From the NCBI RefSeq assembly GCF_900105415.1, contig NZ_FNSM01000001.1:7882001-7946000 (forward strand): a stretch of DNA of 64,000 nucleotides. Reading direction: 5' to 3'. The notes under the pieces are model-generated. The model searched no databases, was not told where the DNA came from, and saw only the letters and a program-made list of their open reading frames with translations. This document shows positions 1-8,575 of the stretch, piece by piece; the stretch's first letter is position 1, and every line of letters starts with the position of its first letter. The position numbers and the translations under genes are program-made. Source of the stretch: Streptomyces sp. TLI_105. GTDB lineage: Bacteria > Actinomycetota > Actinomycetes > Streptomycetales > Streptomycetaceae.

Positions 1-282
1 GTCCCGCAGCGAGGTGAGGACCGGGCCGGCCGCGACCAGCAGGCAGTCCTCGCCCGCGACGGCAGAGAGCTCGGCGAGTCGAGGGCCGAGGACGAAGCGG
101 CCCCGCAGGTCCCTGGCGACCATGCGGTGGCGTTCGAGCGCGGTGGCGAGCCGGTGGGTCGTGGGCCGCGCCAGGCCGGTGGCGGCGACCAGCTCGGCCA
201 GAGTGGCCGGACCCGACGCCAGCGCACCGAGGATCACCGCGGCCTTGTCGAGGACACCAACACCACTGGAAATATCGGACAT
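1..282 (-). CDS. ndgR: IclR-family regulator, NdgR-like (5' part only)
   Basis: Only the first 94 codons are in the window; the gene runs off the left edge. The ATG is the reverse complement of 280-282. The segment is the IclR winged helix-turn-helix (LVAATGLARPTTHRLATAL) followed by GRFVLGPRLAEL, and closely resembles Streptomyces NdgR, a regulator of amino-acid (leucine, methionine) metabolism and quorum-related genes. In most streptomycetes ndgR lies divergent from leuCD; here no leuC follows, so this may be a paralogue or a rearranged locus. The ligand-binding domain is outside the window. Family call is firm, the ndgR name less so. Confidence 0.75.
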   Translation of the reverse strand, partial: MSDISSGVGVLDKAAVILGALASGPATLAELVAATGLARPTTHRLATALERHRMVARDLRGRFVLGPRLAELSAVAGEDCLLVAAGPVLTSLRD

Positions 283-838
283 GTTCACGAAAAGGGGTAC
301 TCCAGTCTCGTCCGCGAGCCATGCACCGCGGAGACCTCGCCCAGGGAAGGGCAGGGGTGGTCAGCGGGAAAGGGCCGAAGAGGTCGGCCGGTACACCGCG
401 GTGGTCACGAGACGAGTACGGGGAAAGCCCGGCGTGGACAGAGCGTGGGCGAAAGACAGCACAGAGAGCACCGTGTCTCCTCATCTTTTCCCGCGCCACG
501 TTGGCGCGGGCCGGAGTTGGCACTGATCCCGACGGCGCGGCGCGAACGTCGAGCGCCGAGTCGACCGGGGAGTTGCCGGGGCTTCGTAGGGCCGGTCCCT
601 CCACCCCTCTGGATGATTCGCGAGGAACCATACAAGACTCCCGGGGCGACCTGCCAACGGCTTTCCGGCCATGCGGGGCGAAGGTCCTCCACCCGAGGTC
701 CGCGATCGCCCTCGGGTCGTGTCGCTGCCGCGGCGGTCGCGCGGCAACCCACAGGATGGACGGGCGGTCACAGGGTTGGTGTGGCGCTCGCCGGTGGCCG
801 AGCCCGTCGGCAGGACCGGTCCGCGAGCTTTGGAGAAG
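283..838. other. 556-bp non-coding stretch
   Basis: No reading frame here has convincing Streptomyces codon bias or a recognisable domain. It should hold the promoter of the leftward NdgR-like gene and the leader of the DUF2071 gene. I see no tRNA, CRISPR or clear terminator. The absence of leuC at this position is notable. Confidence 0.5.
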
Positions 839-1558
839 GTGTTGACGAGGACGCCGCCCCGAGGAGTCCCCGGGTCCGTCGCCTTCCCGTTGCTGAGCGT
901 GCGGTGGGAGCGGCTCACGATGGTGCACTGGAGGTACGAGGCCGAGGTCGTTCAGCGCCTGCTGCCCAGGGGGTTGCTCGTGGATCGGTTCGAGGACCGG
1001 GCCTGGGTCAGTCTGACGCCGTTCATGATGTCGTCCGTCCGCGGCCTGGGGGTCGTGCCGCTGCCTCCCGCCGCCTTTCCCGAGACGAACCTGCGGACGT
1101 ACGTACGGCTACCGGACGGACGCAGAGGGCTGTGGTTCTTCTCCCTCGACGTCACCGCGCCCTACCTGCTGGCCGGGCGGGCGCTCGGGGTGCGCTACCG
1201 GTCGGCGGACCTGACGGTGCGTGAGCGCGGCGCCGACACGTTCTACGGCGGGCGGCGCCGGGGCGCGGAGGGCGTCGGATATCGGCTGGGGGTCCGTGCG
1301 GGCGCGCCGGTCGAGGAGAAGTCGCCCCTCGACGAGTGGCTCACGTCGAGGTGGGTCGCCTTCTCTCGGCGTGCGGGCCTCCTGTGGCTCACCCCGGTGG
1401 ACCATGAGCCCTGGGCGCTGAGGCGGGGGACGGTCAGGGAGTTGGAGCAGACGCTCACCCGGAGCGCGGGTCTTCCCGATCCGGAACCCTCGCCGCTGGT
1501 GCACGTGTCCCCGGGGGTCGGTCCCGTTCGCCTCGGTCCTCCTCGTCCGGTGCTCTGA
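839..1558 (+). CDS. DUF2071 (YqjF-like) protein
   Basis: About 239 aa. The family signature is visible: RWERLTMVHWRYEAEVVQRL near the start, then a LLPRGLLVDRFEDRAW segment and PFMMSSVRGLG. DUF2071 proteins (YqjF in Bacillus) are soluble, of unknown function, with an acetoacetate-decarboxylase-like fold. GTG 839 and TTG 842 are adjacent candidate starts; the GGAG at 832-835 is 3 and 6 nt away respectively, so TTG 842 may be the true start. The open frame extends further upstream but that part looks non-coding. It ends 9 nt before the end of the convergent srsC gene. Function unknown. Confidence 0.75.
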   Translation: MLTRTPPRGVPGSVAFPLLSVRWERLTMVHWRYEAEVVQRLLPRGLLVDRFEDRAWVSLTPFMMSSVRGLGVVPLPPAAFPETNLRTYVRLPDGRRGLWFFSLDVTAPYLLAGRALGVRYRSADLTVRERGADTFYGGRRRGAEGVGYRLGVRAGAPVEEKSPLDEWLTSRWVAFSRRAGLLWLTPVDHEPWALRRGTVRELEQTLTRSAGLPDPEPSPLVHVSPGVGPVRLGPPRPVL

Positions 1559-1567
1559 CGGTGACGG

Positions 1568-2599
1568 TCAGGCGAGCAGGTTCACGGCGCTCTGGAACAG
1601 GCCGGGGAACCGGGCGGCCGTCGGCATGATCAGGGGGGCCAGTGGTGGCTGGTTCCGGACCCAGAGCAGGGACCTCGTCAGGAGGCGGTAGCTGCGGGAC
1701 AGACGCCACCAGGCCTGTTCGTACGCCTGCGGGCGGCCCTCGCGGAGGCAGCGTACGAGGGTGTCCGCCGCCGTCAGGGCGAGGGTGAGGCCCTCGCCGG
1801 TCAGCGCGTCGACGTACCCGGCGGCGTCGCCGACGAACAGCACTCGGCCGGCCACCCGGGAACGGGCCTGCTGGCGGAGCGGGCCGGCGCCCCTGACCGG
1901 TGTCCTGCCGCCCGTGCGCAGACGGGCGGCCAAGCGGGGGAAGCGCATCAGCTGGTCGTCGAAGGGCAGTTGGCGTGAGGTGAGGATGGCGACGCCGACC
2001 TGCCGCGGTCCGAGCGGAGTGACGTACGCCTCGCAGTCGGCGGACCAGTGCACCTCGACCAGGTCGGTCCACGGCTCGACGGCGTAGTGGCGCCGCAGTC
2101 CGTACCGGGGCGTGTGTCGTCGGCCGGCGGCCGGCCGTACGGTCAGGCCGAGCGCGCGCCGGGTGGGGGAGTGCAGTCCGTCGGCCGCCACGAGATAGCG
2201 GGCGGTGATCCCGTCGGCGGTCACGTACGCGTCGGACTGGGTCACCTGGCGGATGCGGTGCGGGACGACCGGAACACCCAGCTGGGCGGCCCGGGCGGCG
2301 AGCGCCTCGTGCAGCACGGTCCGGCGTACGCCGAGACCGGACCCGGTGCGGAACCGGGCTTCGGCGCTTCGGTCGCCGACGGCGTCGACATAGCGGATGC
2401 CTCGAAGGCGTGGGCCGGGCACATGCACGTCGAGGGCTCTCAAGGCGTGCACCGCCGAGGGCATCAACCCCTCTCCGCAGGCCTTGTCGATCGGCGCCGG
2501 CCGTGGCTCGGCGACCATGACGTCGAAGCCTCGTCGCGCTCCGTGGATCGCGGTGGCCAGGCCCGCCGGGCCGCCGCCGACGACGAGGAGGTCGATCAT
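1568..2599 (-). CDS. srsC: FAD-dependent flavoprotein hydroxylase of the phenolic-lipid operon
   Basis: 343 aa with an N-terminal Rossmann FAD motif (LLVVGGGPAGLATAIHGARR), a mid-protein YLVAADGLHSPTRR motif, and the C-terminal VLFVGDAAGYVDALTGEG (GD) motif of the geranylgeranyl-reductase/aromatic-hydroxylase flavoproteins. Its position as third gene after a type III PKS and an ICMT-like methyltransferase matches the Streptomyces griseus srsABC operon, where SrsC hydroxylates methylated alkylresorcinol to a methoxyhydroquinone that oxidises to a benzoquinone. The ATG overlaps the srsB stop by 4 nt, so the two are translationally coupled. Symbol rests on domain content and gene order. Confidence 0.85.
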   Translation of the reverse strand: MIDLLVVGGGPAGLATAIHGARRGFDVMVAEPRPAPIDKACGEGLMPSAVHALRALDVHVPGPRLRGIRYVDAVGDRSAEARFRTGSGLGVRRTVLHEALAARAAQLGVPVVPHRIRQVTQSDAYVTADGITARYLVAADGLHSPTRRALGLTVRPAAGRRHTPRYGLRRHYAVEPWTDLVEVHWSADCEAYVTPLGPRQVGVAILTSRQLPFDDQLMRFPRLAARLRTGGRTPVRGAGPLRQQARSRVAGRVLFVGDAAGYVDALTGEGLTLALTAADTLVRCLREGRPQAYEQAWWRLSRSYRLLTRSLLWVRNQPPLAPLIMPTAARFPGLFQSAVNLLA

Positions 2600-3138
2600 G
2601 ACGCGGCACCGGTGGGGGAGAGGGCGTGCGAAGGCGCCAGCGCGGTGTTCTCGCAGCGGATACGGACGGTGAGCAGGGCCGCGTTCAGGAGCGAGAAGCC
2701 CAGGGCGGTCAGCCAGGCGGTGTGCACCAGGGGCAGGGCCGCGCCCTCGACGACGACCGCGACGTAGTTGGGGTGCCGGAAGTGGCGGTAGGGGCCGGAG
2801 GCGACGAGCGGGAGGTCGGGGACGATCAGCACCCGGGTGTGCCAGCGGGGCCCGAGCGTGCCGATGCACCACCATCGCAGGGCTTGGGCGGCCAGCGTGA
2901 GGGCGAGGGCGGGCCCGCCGAGCAGCGGCACGAAGGGCCGGTCGGCCGCCCAGGGCTCGACGAGGCAGCCGAGGAGGAGCGCCGCGTGCAGGACGACCAT
3001 GACCGGGTAGTGCCCGGCGCCGTACTCGCGGGCGCCTCGGGCCCGGCTCCAGGCGCCGTTGCGTCGCGCCACGGCGAGTTCCGCGAAGCGTTCGGCGACG
3101 ACCAGCAGGACCAACACGGTGTACAGCGTCAGGGCCAC
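2596..3138 (-). CDS. srsB: Isoprenylcysteine carboxyl methyltransferase-like phenolic-lipid O-methyltransferase
   Basis: 180 aa, mostly hydrophobic with four or five membrane segments, ending with the ICMT SAM-binding signature GPYRHFRHPNYVAVVVE. In the S. griseus srs operon the homologue methylates alkylresorcinols made by SrsA. The GTG start lies 7 nt after the srsA stop, with a GAGGG ribosome-binding sequence inside the srsA 3' end; its stop overlaps the srsC start. A membrane location fits a long-chain lipid substrate. The ICMT fold is certain; the substrate is inferred from the operon. Confidence 0.85.
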   Translation of the reverse strand: MALTLYTVLVLLVVAERFAELAVARRNGAWSRARGAREYGAGHYPVMVVLHAALLLGCLVEPWAADRPFVPLLGGPALALTLAAQALRWWCIGTLGPRWHTRVLIVPDLPLVASGPYRHFRHPNYVAVVVEGAALPLVHTAWLTALGFSLLNAALLTVRIRCENTALAPSHALSPTGAAS

Positions 3139-3145
3139 GACACCC

Positions 3146-4261
3146 TCACCAGGCCAGGAGGACGAGTTCGGACGAGAAGCCGGGCCCGAAGGCGAGCATC
3201 AGGCCGATCGTTCCGGGCGGCGGCCGGTCGGTCTGGGTGTCCTTCAGGATCTGCAGCACCGAAGCGGAGGACAGGTTGCCGTGAGCGGCCAGGGCGCGGC
3301 GGCTCGCCGCGAGGGCCGAGTCCGGCAGGCCGAGCTCCTCGGCGAGCGCGTCCAGGATCTTCGGGCCGCCGGGGTGGCAGATCCATGCCCCCACGTCCCC
3401 GGGCTTGAGGTCGTGCACGGCGAGGAAGGACTCGACCTCCTCGGTCACGTGCAGCCTGACGAGTCCGGGGAGTTCCGGCCCGAGGACCATGCGGAAGCCC
3501 CAGTCGCCGACGTCCCACCCCAACAGGTGCTCGGTCCCGGGGTACAGGCGGCTGCGTGCCGCCACGACGCTCGGCACGGAGGACCCGGACGGGCCTGACG
3601 TCGTACGTACGGAGGACCCGGAGGGGCCTGATGTCGTACGTGAGGACGCGGGGGAGCGCTCACTGCCGACGGCCACGAGCGCGGCGGCTCCGTCCCCGAA
3701 CAGACCGCCCGCCACCAGGTTCGCCATCGACATGTCGGCGCGCTGCAAGGTGAGCGAGCACAGTTCGGTGGAGAGGAGGAGCGCGGTGCTGCCCGGCCGG
3801 CCGTCGAGGAAGTCGTGGACGCGGGCCAGGCCGGCGGCGCCCGCGGAGCACCCGAGCCCGAACAGGGGCGTGCGCCTGACGTCGGGCCGCAGGCCGATCC
3901 GCGCGGCGAGGCGGGCCTCCAGGGAAGGCGTCGCGATGCCGGTCACGGTCGTCGAGACGACCAGGTCGACGTCCTCCGGGCGTACGTCGGCGTCGTGGAG
4001 GGCCCGCTCGACGGCTTCGGCGCCCAGCGCGGTGGCCAGTTCGACGAAGAGACGGTTGGTCTCGCCGAAAGTGCCGAGATCACGGTAACGGTCGAGGGGC
4101 AGGGCGAGATGACGGCTCTCCACGCCGGCCGCTGCGTGCAGCCGGCGCACGAGGCCCCTGTCGGATCCGGGCGGCAGGCCGGAGACGAGGTCTTCGGTGA
4201 TCTCGTGCTGCATGTAGCGGTGCGGCGGGAAAGCCGTGCTCACCGCGAGGACGCGGGTCAT
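3146..4261 (-). CDS. srsA: Type III polyketide synthase, alkylresorcinol synthase-like
   Basis: 371 aa of the chalcone synthase family. The Cys-His-Asn triad is intact: Cys138 in GLGCSAGAAG, His296 in WICHPGGPKI and Asn329 in AAHGNLSS; GFG-type C-terminal loop residues are also present (AFGPGFSSELVLL). With srsB and srsC downstream it most likely extends a fatty-acyl starter with malonyl-CoA units to an alkylresorcinol, a membrane phenolic lipid. An 11-residue segment is tandemly duplicated around residues 208-229 (see the repeat entry). The ATG has no well-spaced ribosome-binding site and a TATGTT lies about 10 nt upstream, so the message may be leaderless. Confidence 0.9.
   Translation of the reverse strand: MTRVLAVSTAFPPHRYMQHEITEDLVSGLPPGSDRGLVRRLHAAAGVESRHLALPLDRYRDLGTFGETNRLFVELATALGAEAVERALHDADVRPEDVDLVVSTTVTGIATPSLEARLAARIGLRPDVRRTPLFGLGCSAGAAGLARVHDFLDGRPGSTALLLSTELCSLTLQRADMSMANLVAGGLFGDGAAALVAVGSERSPASSRTTSGPSGSSVRTTSGPSGSSVPSVVAARSRLYPGTEHLLGWDVGDWGFRMVLGPELPGLVRLHVTEEVESFLAVHDLKPGDVGAWICHPGGPKILDALAEELGLPDSALAASRRALAAHGNLSSASVLQILKDTQTDRPPPGTIGLMLAFGPGFSSELVLLAW
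3578..3643 (-). repeat. Tandem 33-bp in-frame duplication inside srsA
   Basis: Two 33-bp units, 3578-3610 and 3611-3643, differ at about three positions and encode RTTSGPSGSSV twice in a row. They add a Ser/Gly/Thr-rich loop between the thiolase-like core and the RLYPGTEHLLGWDVG segment, where type III PKSs normally have a short connection. Seen directly; effect on activity unknown. Confidence 0.85.
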
Positions 4262-4339
4262 TGCTCCAACATAGGGACGGTGAGGCCTCGACACCCTCAA
4301 CCCGGAGGTCATGGGCGCGCCGTCGCCTAGCGTGGTGCG
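4262..4339. promoter_or_regulatory. Divergent promoter region srsA / UbiA gene
   Basis: 78 bp separate two divergent start codons. TAGCGT at 4328-4333 ends 6 nt before the GTG at 4340, the spacing of a -10 box for a leaderless transcript. On the other strand TATGTT lies about 10 nt before the srsA ATG. Shared control of the phenolic-lipid and prenyltransferase genes is likely. Assigned by eye. Confidence 0.45.
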
Positions 4340-5251
4340 GTGCGCCCCACCACGGACGAAGGAACCCACCGCCTCGCCACCCCGGCCGTTCCCGGCTCGA
4401 CGGAACGCCCGGTCGTCGTCGGTCTGCTGAAGGCGAGTCACCCGATGCCGGCGGCGGCGGTGACGGTCCTCGCGGCGCTGCTGGCCGCTGCGTCCGGGCT
4501 GGACTTCGCCCCGGCGGCCGGGGCGGTCGCCGCGGTCGCCGCGGGGCAGTTGTCGATCGGCTGGTGCAACGACCGGCTGGACCTACGGCGTGACCGGGCC
4601 GCCGGACGCCGTGACAAGCCCCTGGCCACGGGGGCCGCACGGCCGGGCACGGTGGGCACGGCGGCCTTTCTGGCCCTGCTGGTCTGCGTCCCGCTGTCGC
4701 TCGGCTGCGGGCTCCTGGCCGGCGCGGTGCACCTCGGCTGCGTCGCCGCCGGCTGGACGTACAACCTGTGGCTCAAACGGACGGTCCTCTCCTGGCTGCC
4801 GTACGCCGTCGCCTTCGGACTGCTGCCCGCGTTCCTGACACTGGCCCTTCCGGGCCGCCCGTGGCCACCCCTGTGGTTGACCGCCGCGGCGGCGCTCCTG
4901 GGGACCGGTGCCCACTTCGCCAACGTCCTGCCCGACATCGAGGACGACCTCGCGGGCGGCGTGCGTGGGCTCCCCCAGAGAGTGGGCCGGCGCGGCTCCG
5001 TGGCGTCGGCCGCGGTCCTGGCGCTGGCTTCCTGCGTGATGCTGACGGCAGGTCCGACGGGCCGGGTGTCCCCGGCCGGGGTGGGCCTGATCGGCGTGAC
5101 CCTCGCGCTCTGCCTCGTGGCGGTGGCCGGGCCGCCTGCTCCGATGCGCGGACGCGTGCCCTTCGTCGCCGTGCTGGCCATGGCCGGCCTCGACGCCGTG
5201 CTCCTGGTGCTGGCCGGAAGCGCGCCGCCCGCCGGCCAGGGCTGGCCGTGA
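4340..5251 (+). CDS. UbiA-family membrane prenyltransferase
   Basis: 303 aa with about eight membrane helices. The first Asp-rich motif of the UbiA superfamily is at residues 77-85 (NDRLDLRRD); the second is DIEDD near residue 195. These bind Mg-prenyl-diphosphate. UbiA proteins transfer prenyl groups to aromatic or quinone acceptors in the membrane. Its divergent placement next to the srs operon suggests it acts on, or with, the phenolic lipid or quinone product; this is inference. The GTG start follows a TAGCGT element by 6 nt, suggesting a leaderless message. Confidence 0.85.
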   Translation: MRPTTDEGTHRLATPAVPGSTERPVVVGLLKASHPMPAAAVTVLAALLAAASGLDFAPAAGAVAAVAAGQLSIGWCNDRLDLRRDRAAGRRDKPLATGAARPGTVGTAAFLALLVCVPLSLGCGLLAGAVHLGCVAAGWTYNLWLKRTVLSWLPYAVAFGLLPAFLTLALPGRPWPPLWLTAAAALLGTGAHFANVLPDIEDDLAGGVRGLPQRVGRRGSVASAAVLALASCVMLTAGPTGRVSPAGVGLIGVTLALCLVAVAGPPAPMRGRVPFVAVLAMAGLDAVLLVLAGSAPPAGQGWP

Positions 5252-5304
5252 CCGACGGGCGGCCGGCGCGCACGGTGGACGCGGGCGACCGGCTCACCGC
5301 GAGC

Positions 5305-5799
5305 TCAGAGACTGGTGAGGATCTGCGGTGAGAGCACCTTGATCATGGTGTTGGTCCAGCGCATCTGCCGCAGCGTCCGCGGGTGGCAGTCGGAGGACAG
5401 GGCCAGGAGCGGGTCCTGCTTCGTTGCCTGGGCGTACTGGGCGAGCATTTCCCAGTACAGGGAGTTCTCGGCCGCCGCCAGGTGGAGGGAGCGCAGGTCG
5501 CGCAGGAGGAGAAGACCGGGCTCCGGTCGACGCCCCAGCCATTCGGCGGTCTTGTCCCGCACCGTGGAGAGCGGGCCCTCGCCCGGCTTCTCCTCCGCGC
5601 CGCCCCTCAGGTCGAGTCCGTAGGCCCGGGCCGCGTCCGCGATGCGGTCGGCGTGCTCGTCGGACCAGCGGGCGAGATCGGTGGCGACGTGGTGGATCTC
5701 GTGCTCCGTGCGGTGGCGGTCCGCGACGGCCACGAGTTCCTTCTCCAGGTGGCGTTCGCCGTGATGGAGCGCGCGCAGGGTGAGGGTGGTGCCGCTCAT
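5305..5799 (-). CDS. Small helical protein coupled to the molybdoenzyme
   Basis: 164 aa, almost entirely predicted helical, rich in His/Glu/Arg (LHHGERHLEKELVAVADRHR, HEIHHVATDLARWSDEHADR, LLLLRDLRSLHLAAAENSLY). I do not recognise a named family; the pattern recalls four-helix ferritin-like or DUF892-type proteins. Its ATG overlaps the stop of the molybdopterin oxidoreductase by 4 nt, so it is translated with it and may be a dedicated partner or chaperone. A hemerythrin gene lies just upstream in the same direction. Confidence 0.6.
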   Translation of the reverse strand: MSGTTLTLRALHHGERHLEKELVAVADRHRTEHEIHHVATDLARWSDEHADRIADAARAYGLDLRGGAEEKPGEGPLSTVRDKTAEWLGRRPEPGLLLLRDLRSLHLAAAENSLYWEMLAQYAQATKQDPLLALSSDCHPRTLRQMRWTNTMIKVLSPQILTSL

Positions 5800-8252
5800 G
5801 GCCGTTCCTCCGTCGCGTAGGCCCGCGGTCCTCCCTCGGTGGCCGGAACGCCGTCCGGCGCGGACGGCGCGGAGGCGGTGTTGGTCGGGGCGGGAGCCGG
5901 TGTGCCGTCACCTCGTGCGACGCGTTCGACGCGGGCCGCAGCCGTCTTGAACAGGGGCTGTTTGGAGGCCGGGTCCCAGTCGGTGATCGTCGTCTCGTTG
6001 GCGGCCCGGCCTTCCGCAGGCGAGGCGGGGCCATGGCCTCCGGGGGTGTCCCAGTAGCCGTAGTGGAAGGGCACGAAGACGAGCCCGTCGCGGATGTCGG
6101 TGATCCGGACGCGGGCCCGCAGCGACCCCCGCGCCGTGGAGATCCGGGCGAGGTCCCCCTCCTGGAGGTCCCGCGCGGCGGCCTCGGCGGGGCTCAGCTC
6201 CGCCCACACCTCCGGGGCCGCGGCGTTGAGCTGCGGCACCCGGCCGGTCTTGGTGCGGGTGTGGAAGTGGTAGAGGGTGCGGCCGGTGGTCAGCTGGAGG
6301 GGGTACTCCTCGCTGGTGTCCTCGTGCGGCGGGAGGTACTCGGCGGCCTTGATGACCGCCTTGCCGTCGGGGTTGAGGGACCGGTACTCGACCACCTCGA
6401 CGGACGCGCCGGTGACCAGGTCCTTGCCGTAGCTCTCGCAGACGTCGGGACGCGCCCAGCCGATGCCCTCGGTGTAGAGGCGCTCGGTGCCGTCGGGAGC
6501 GTCCTCGTGACAGGGCCACTGGATGCCGCTGCCGCCCCGCAGCTTCTCGTACGTCAGTCCCGTGTAGTCGCACGGCCGGCCGGCGCTGCAGCGTTTCCAC
6601 GCCTCGAACGCCTCCTCGGGCGTGCTCCACTTGATCAACGGGCCGTCGTCGCGGTCGCGGAAGTCCATGCGCCGTGCGTAGTCCAGGAAGATGTCCAGGT
6701 CGGGGCGGCTCGTCCCGGGCGGCTCCACCGCCTTCTCGGAGAGGTGGACGGTGCGGTCGGCGTTGGTGAACGTGCCGGTCTTCTCGCCCCACGTCGCGGC
6801 CGGCAGGACCACGTCGGCCAGCTGCGCGGTCTCGGTGAGGAAGAGGTCCTGGACGACGGTGAAGAGACGCTCCTGCCCGAGGATGCCGCGGATGCGGGCG
6901 AGCTCCGGCAGGGACACGGCCGGATTGGTGCCGCTGATCCACAGCATGCGCACCGACCCCTGTTCGGCGTAGCGGAAGATCTGCATCGCCGGGGTCGGCG
7001 GGGCGTAGTGGGGGATGGCCGACGGGTCGACGTTCCAGACGCGGGCCAGGTCGGCGACGTGCTGGTCGTTCTGCCAGTTGCGGAAGCCCGGCAGGTCGCC
7101 GTCGGCGCCGGTCTCGCGGGTGTTCTGGGCCGTCGGCTGGCCGTTCATCTGCAGGACGCCGCAGCCCGGCCGTCCCAGCATCCCGCGGATCAGGTGCAGG
7201 TTGTTGACCTGGACGGCGGCCGCCGTGGCCTGGTGCGACTGGTAGACGCCTTGCAGCACCGTGGACAGGAGCCGCTCGGCGCCGCCCAGCAGCTCCGCGG
7301 CCCGGCCGATGGCCGTGGCGGGCACGTCGCAGATGTTCGCGGCCCAGGCGGGAGTGCACTCCGCGACCTGCTTGCGGAGTTCCTCGAAGCCCACCGTGTG
7401 CGACTCCACGAAGTCGTGGTCGATCCGGTCGTTCCGGATGACCTCGTGCAGGAGCGCGTCGAGCAGGGCGACGTTGGTTCCGAGGCGGGGCGCCAGGTGG
7501 ACGTCGGCGCGCCGGGCCACCACGGTGGGGCGGGGGTCCACGCACAGCAGCCGCGGCGGGGCCTCGCCTTCCAGCCGGTCCAGCATCCGCATCCACAGCA
7601 CCGGCTGCGTCTCTGCCACGTTGTGGCCGAACAGGGCGAGAGTGTCCGCGTGGTCGACATCCGTGTACGAGCCGGGCTGGCCGTCGCAGCCGAACGACTC
7701 CTTCAGCGCCTCGGCCGCGGTGGCGGTGCACAGACGGGTGTTGCCGTCGAGGTGGTTGGTGCCGATCCCGGCGCGGGCCAGAACGGCCAGGGTGTAGTAC
7801 TCCTCCAGGAACAGCTGCCCGGTGGTGTAGAACCCGATCGCTCCCGGCCCGTGGGCGGAGAGGAGCTCGCGGGAGCGGTCCACCACGCGGCCCATGGCCG
7901 TGTCCCAGTCGCACTCGACCAGGCGGCCGCCCTCCCGGACCAAGGGGCTGCGCAGGCGGTCGGCGGAGTGGTTGGCCTGCCAGCCGAAGAGGTCCTTCGG
8001 CCCCAGCCGGCCCCGGTTCACCCGGTCCACCGCACGCCCCCGGACACCGACGATGCGGCCGTCCCGCACCGCGATGTCCATCGCGTCCCCGTCCGAATGC
8101 AGCACCGACGCGGACTGCACCCACTGCTGGACATCGGCCGCTGTGACACCGTCGGCGAGGTGCGTGTCCACCCGGACCGGCCATGTCTCGCCGGCGCCGT
8201 AGGCGGTTCGTCCACCCCAGGGCCGTGCGATGCGGTCGCTCGGAGATTCCAT
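5796..8252 (-). CDS. Molybdopterin (bis-MGD) oxidoreductase without N-terminal Fe-S cysteines
   Basis: 818 aa of the formate dehydrogenase/assimilatory nitrate reductase family: Molybdopterin domain from about residue 95, MopB binding domain from about 680 (EYPLQLTTGRTLYHFHTRTK). Cys175 in NTRLCTATAA matches the Mo-ligand cysteine of the NasA/Fdh branch. The four cysteines that normally bind a [4Fe-4S] cluster are absent: the first region reads WVQSASVLHSDGDA (45-58) and the fourth site GRLGPKD instead of GRLCPKG. ATG 8252 is preceded by GGAGGT at 6 nt spacing. It is followed by a translationally coupled helical protein. Substrate unknown. Confidence 0.85.
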   Translation of the reverse strand: MESPSDRIARPWGGRTAYGAGETWPVRVDTHLADGVTAADVQQWVQSASVLHSDGDAMDIAVRDGRIVGVRGRAVDRVNRGRLGPKDLFGWQANHSADRLRSPLVREGGRLVECDWDTAMGRVVDRSRELLSAHGPGAIGFYTTGQLFLEEYYTLAVLARAGIGTNHLDGNTRLCTATAAEALKESFGCDGQPGSYTDVDHADTLALFGHNVAETQPVLWMRMLDRLEGEAPPRLLCVDPRPTVVARRADVHLAPRLGTNVALLDALLHEVIRNDRIDHDFVESHTVGFEELRKQVAECTPAWAANICDVPATAIGRAAELLGGAERLLSTVLQGVYQSHQATAAAVQVNNLHLIRGMLGRPGCGVLQMNGQPTAQNTRETGADGDLPGFRNWQNDQHVADLARVWNVDPSAIPHYAPPTPAMQIFRYAEQGSVRMLWISGTNPAVSLPELARIRGILGQERLFTVVQDLFLTETAQLADVVLPAATWGEKTGTFTNADRTVHLSEKAVEPPGTSRPDLDIFLDYARRMDFRDRDDGPLIKWSTPEEAFEAWKRCSAGRPCDYTGLTYEKLRGGSGIQWPCHEDAPDGTERLYTEGIGWARPDVCESYGKDLVTGASVEVVEYRSLNPDGKAVIKAAEYLPPHEDTSEEYPLQLTTGRTLYHFHTRTKTGRVPQLNAAAPEVWAELSPAEAAARDLQEGDLARISTARGSLRARVRITDIRDGLVFVPFHYGYWDTPGGHGPASPAEGRAANETTITDWDPASKQPLFKTAAARVERVARGDGTPAPAPTNTASAPSAPDGVPATEGGPRAYATEERP

Positions 8253-8575
8253 CCGGCACCTCCGCCTTTCCCTTTCGCCTTTCGGTGGCGTGCGTCTACC
8301 CCTGGATCCTCCGGCCAAGCGACGCCCGAAACCCCCGCGGCGTCCGCCCGAGGCCCCCGCAGCGCCCGCCCGAGACGGCCATCCGCGCCCGGCCCCGTCG
8401 GCCCACTCGGGCGGATGCCGGCCTGTCCGCCGACGGCACGGACCACGTGCTGTCACGGACACCCGACACGGAGGCTGCCGCACGCACGGAGGCTGCCGCA
8501 TGCACGGAGGCTGCCGCCGCCGTCAAGGCGACGACAGCCCGCCGGTGCGGTCCGCGGGACCGGGGCGCGGGCGCC
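8253..8575. other. 323-bp intergenic region with short tandem repeat
   Basis: Between hemerythrin and molybdoenzyme genes, both leftward. It contains GGAGG 6 nt before the molybdoenzyme start and an 18-bp triple repeat (8468-8521). No coding frame is supported. A promoter for the molybdoenzyme unit is expected here but I cannot place it. Confidence 0.4.
8468..8521. repeat. 18-bp tandem repeat, three copies
   Basis: The unit acggaggctgccgcacgc occurs at 8468-8485 and recurs at 8486-8503 (one mismatch) and 8504-8521 (two mismatches). There are no spacers, so this is not a CRISPR array. It lies in the leader of the molybdoenzyme gene. Confidence 0.85.

Noticed and set aside
5908..8259. Very long open frames on both strands overlapping the molybdoenzyme gene (up to 977 codons)
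   Set aside because: Arg/Pro/Gly-rich translations without domains; they are antisense or shifted shadows of the high-GC coding sequence.
8468..8521. Triple 18-bp repeat considered as a CRISPR or iteron array
   Set aside because: Only three abutting copies, no spacers and no replication or cas genes nearby.
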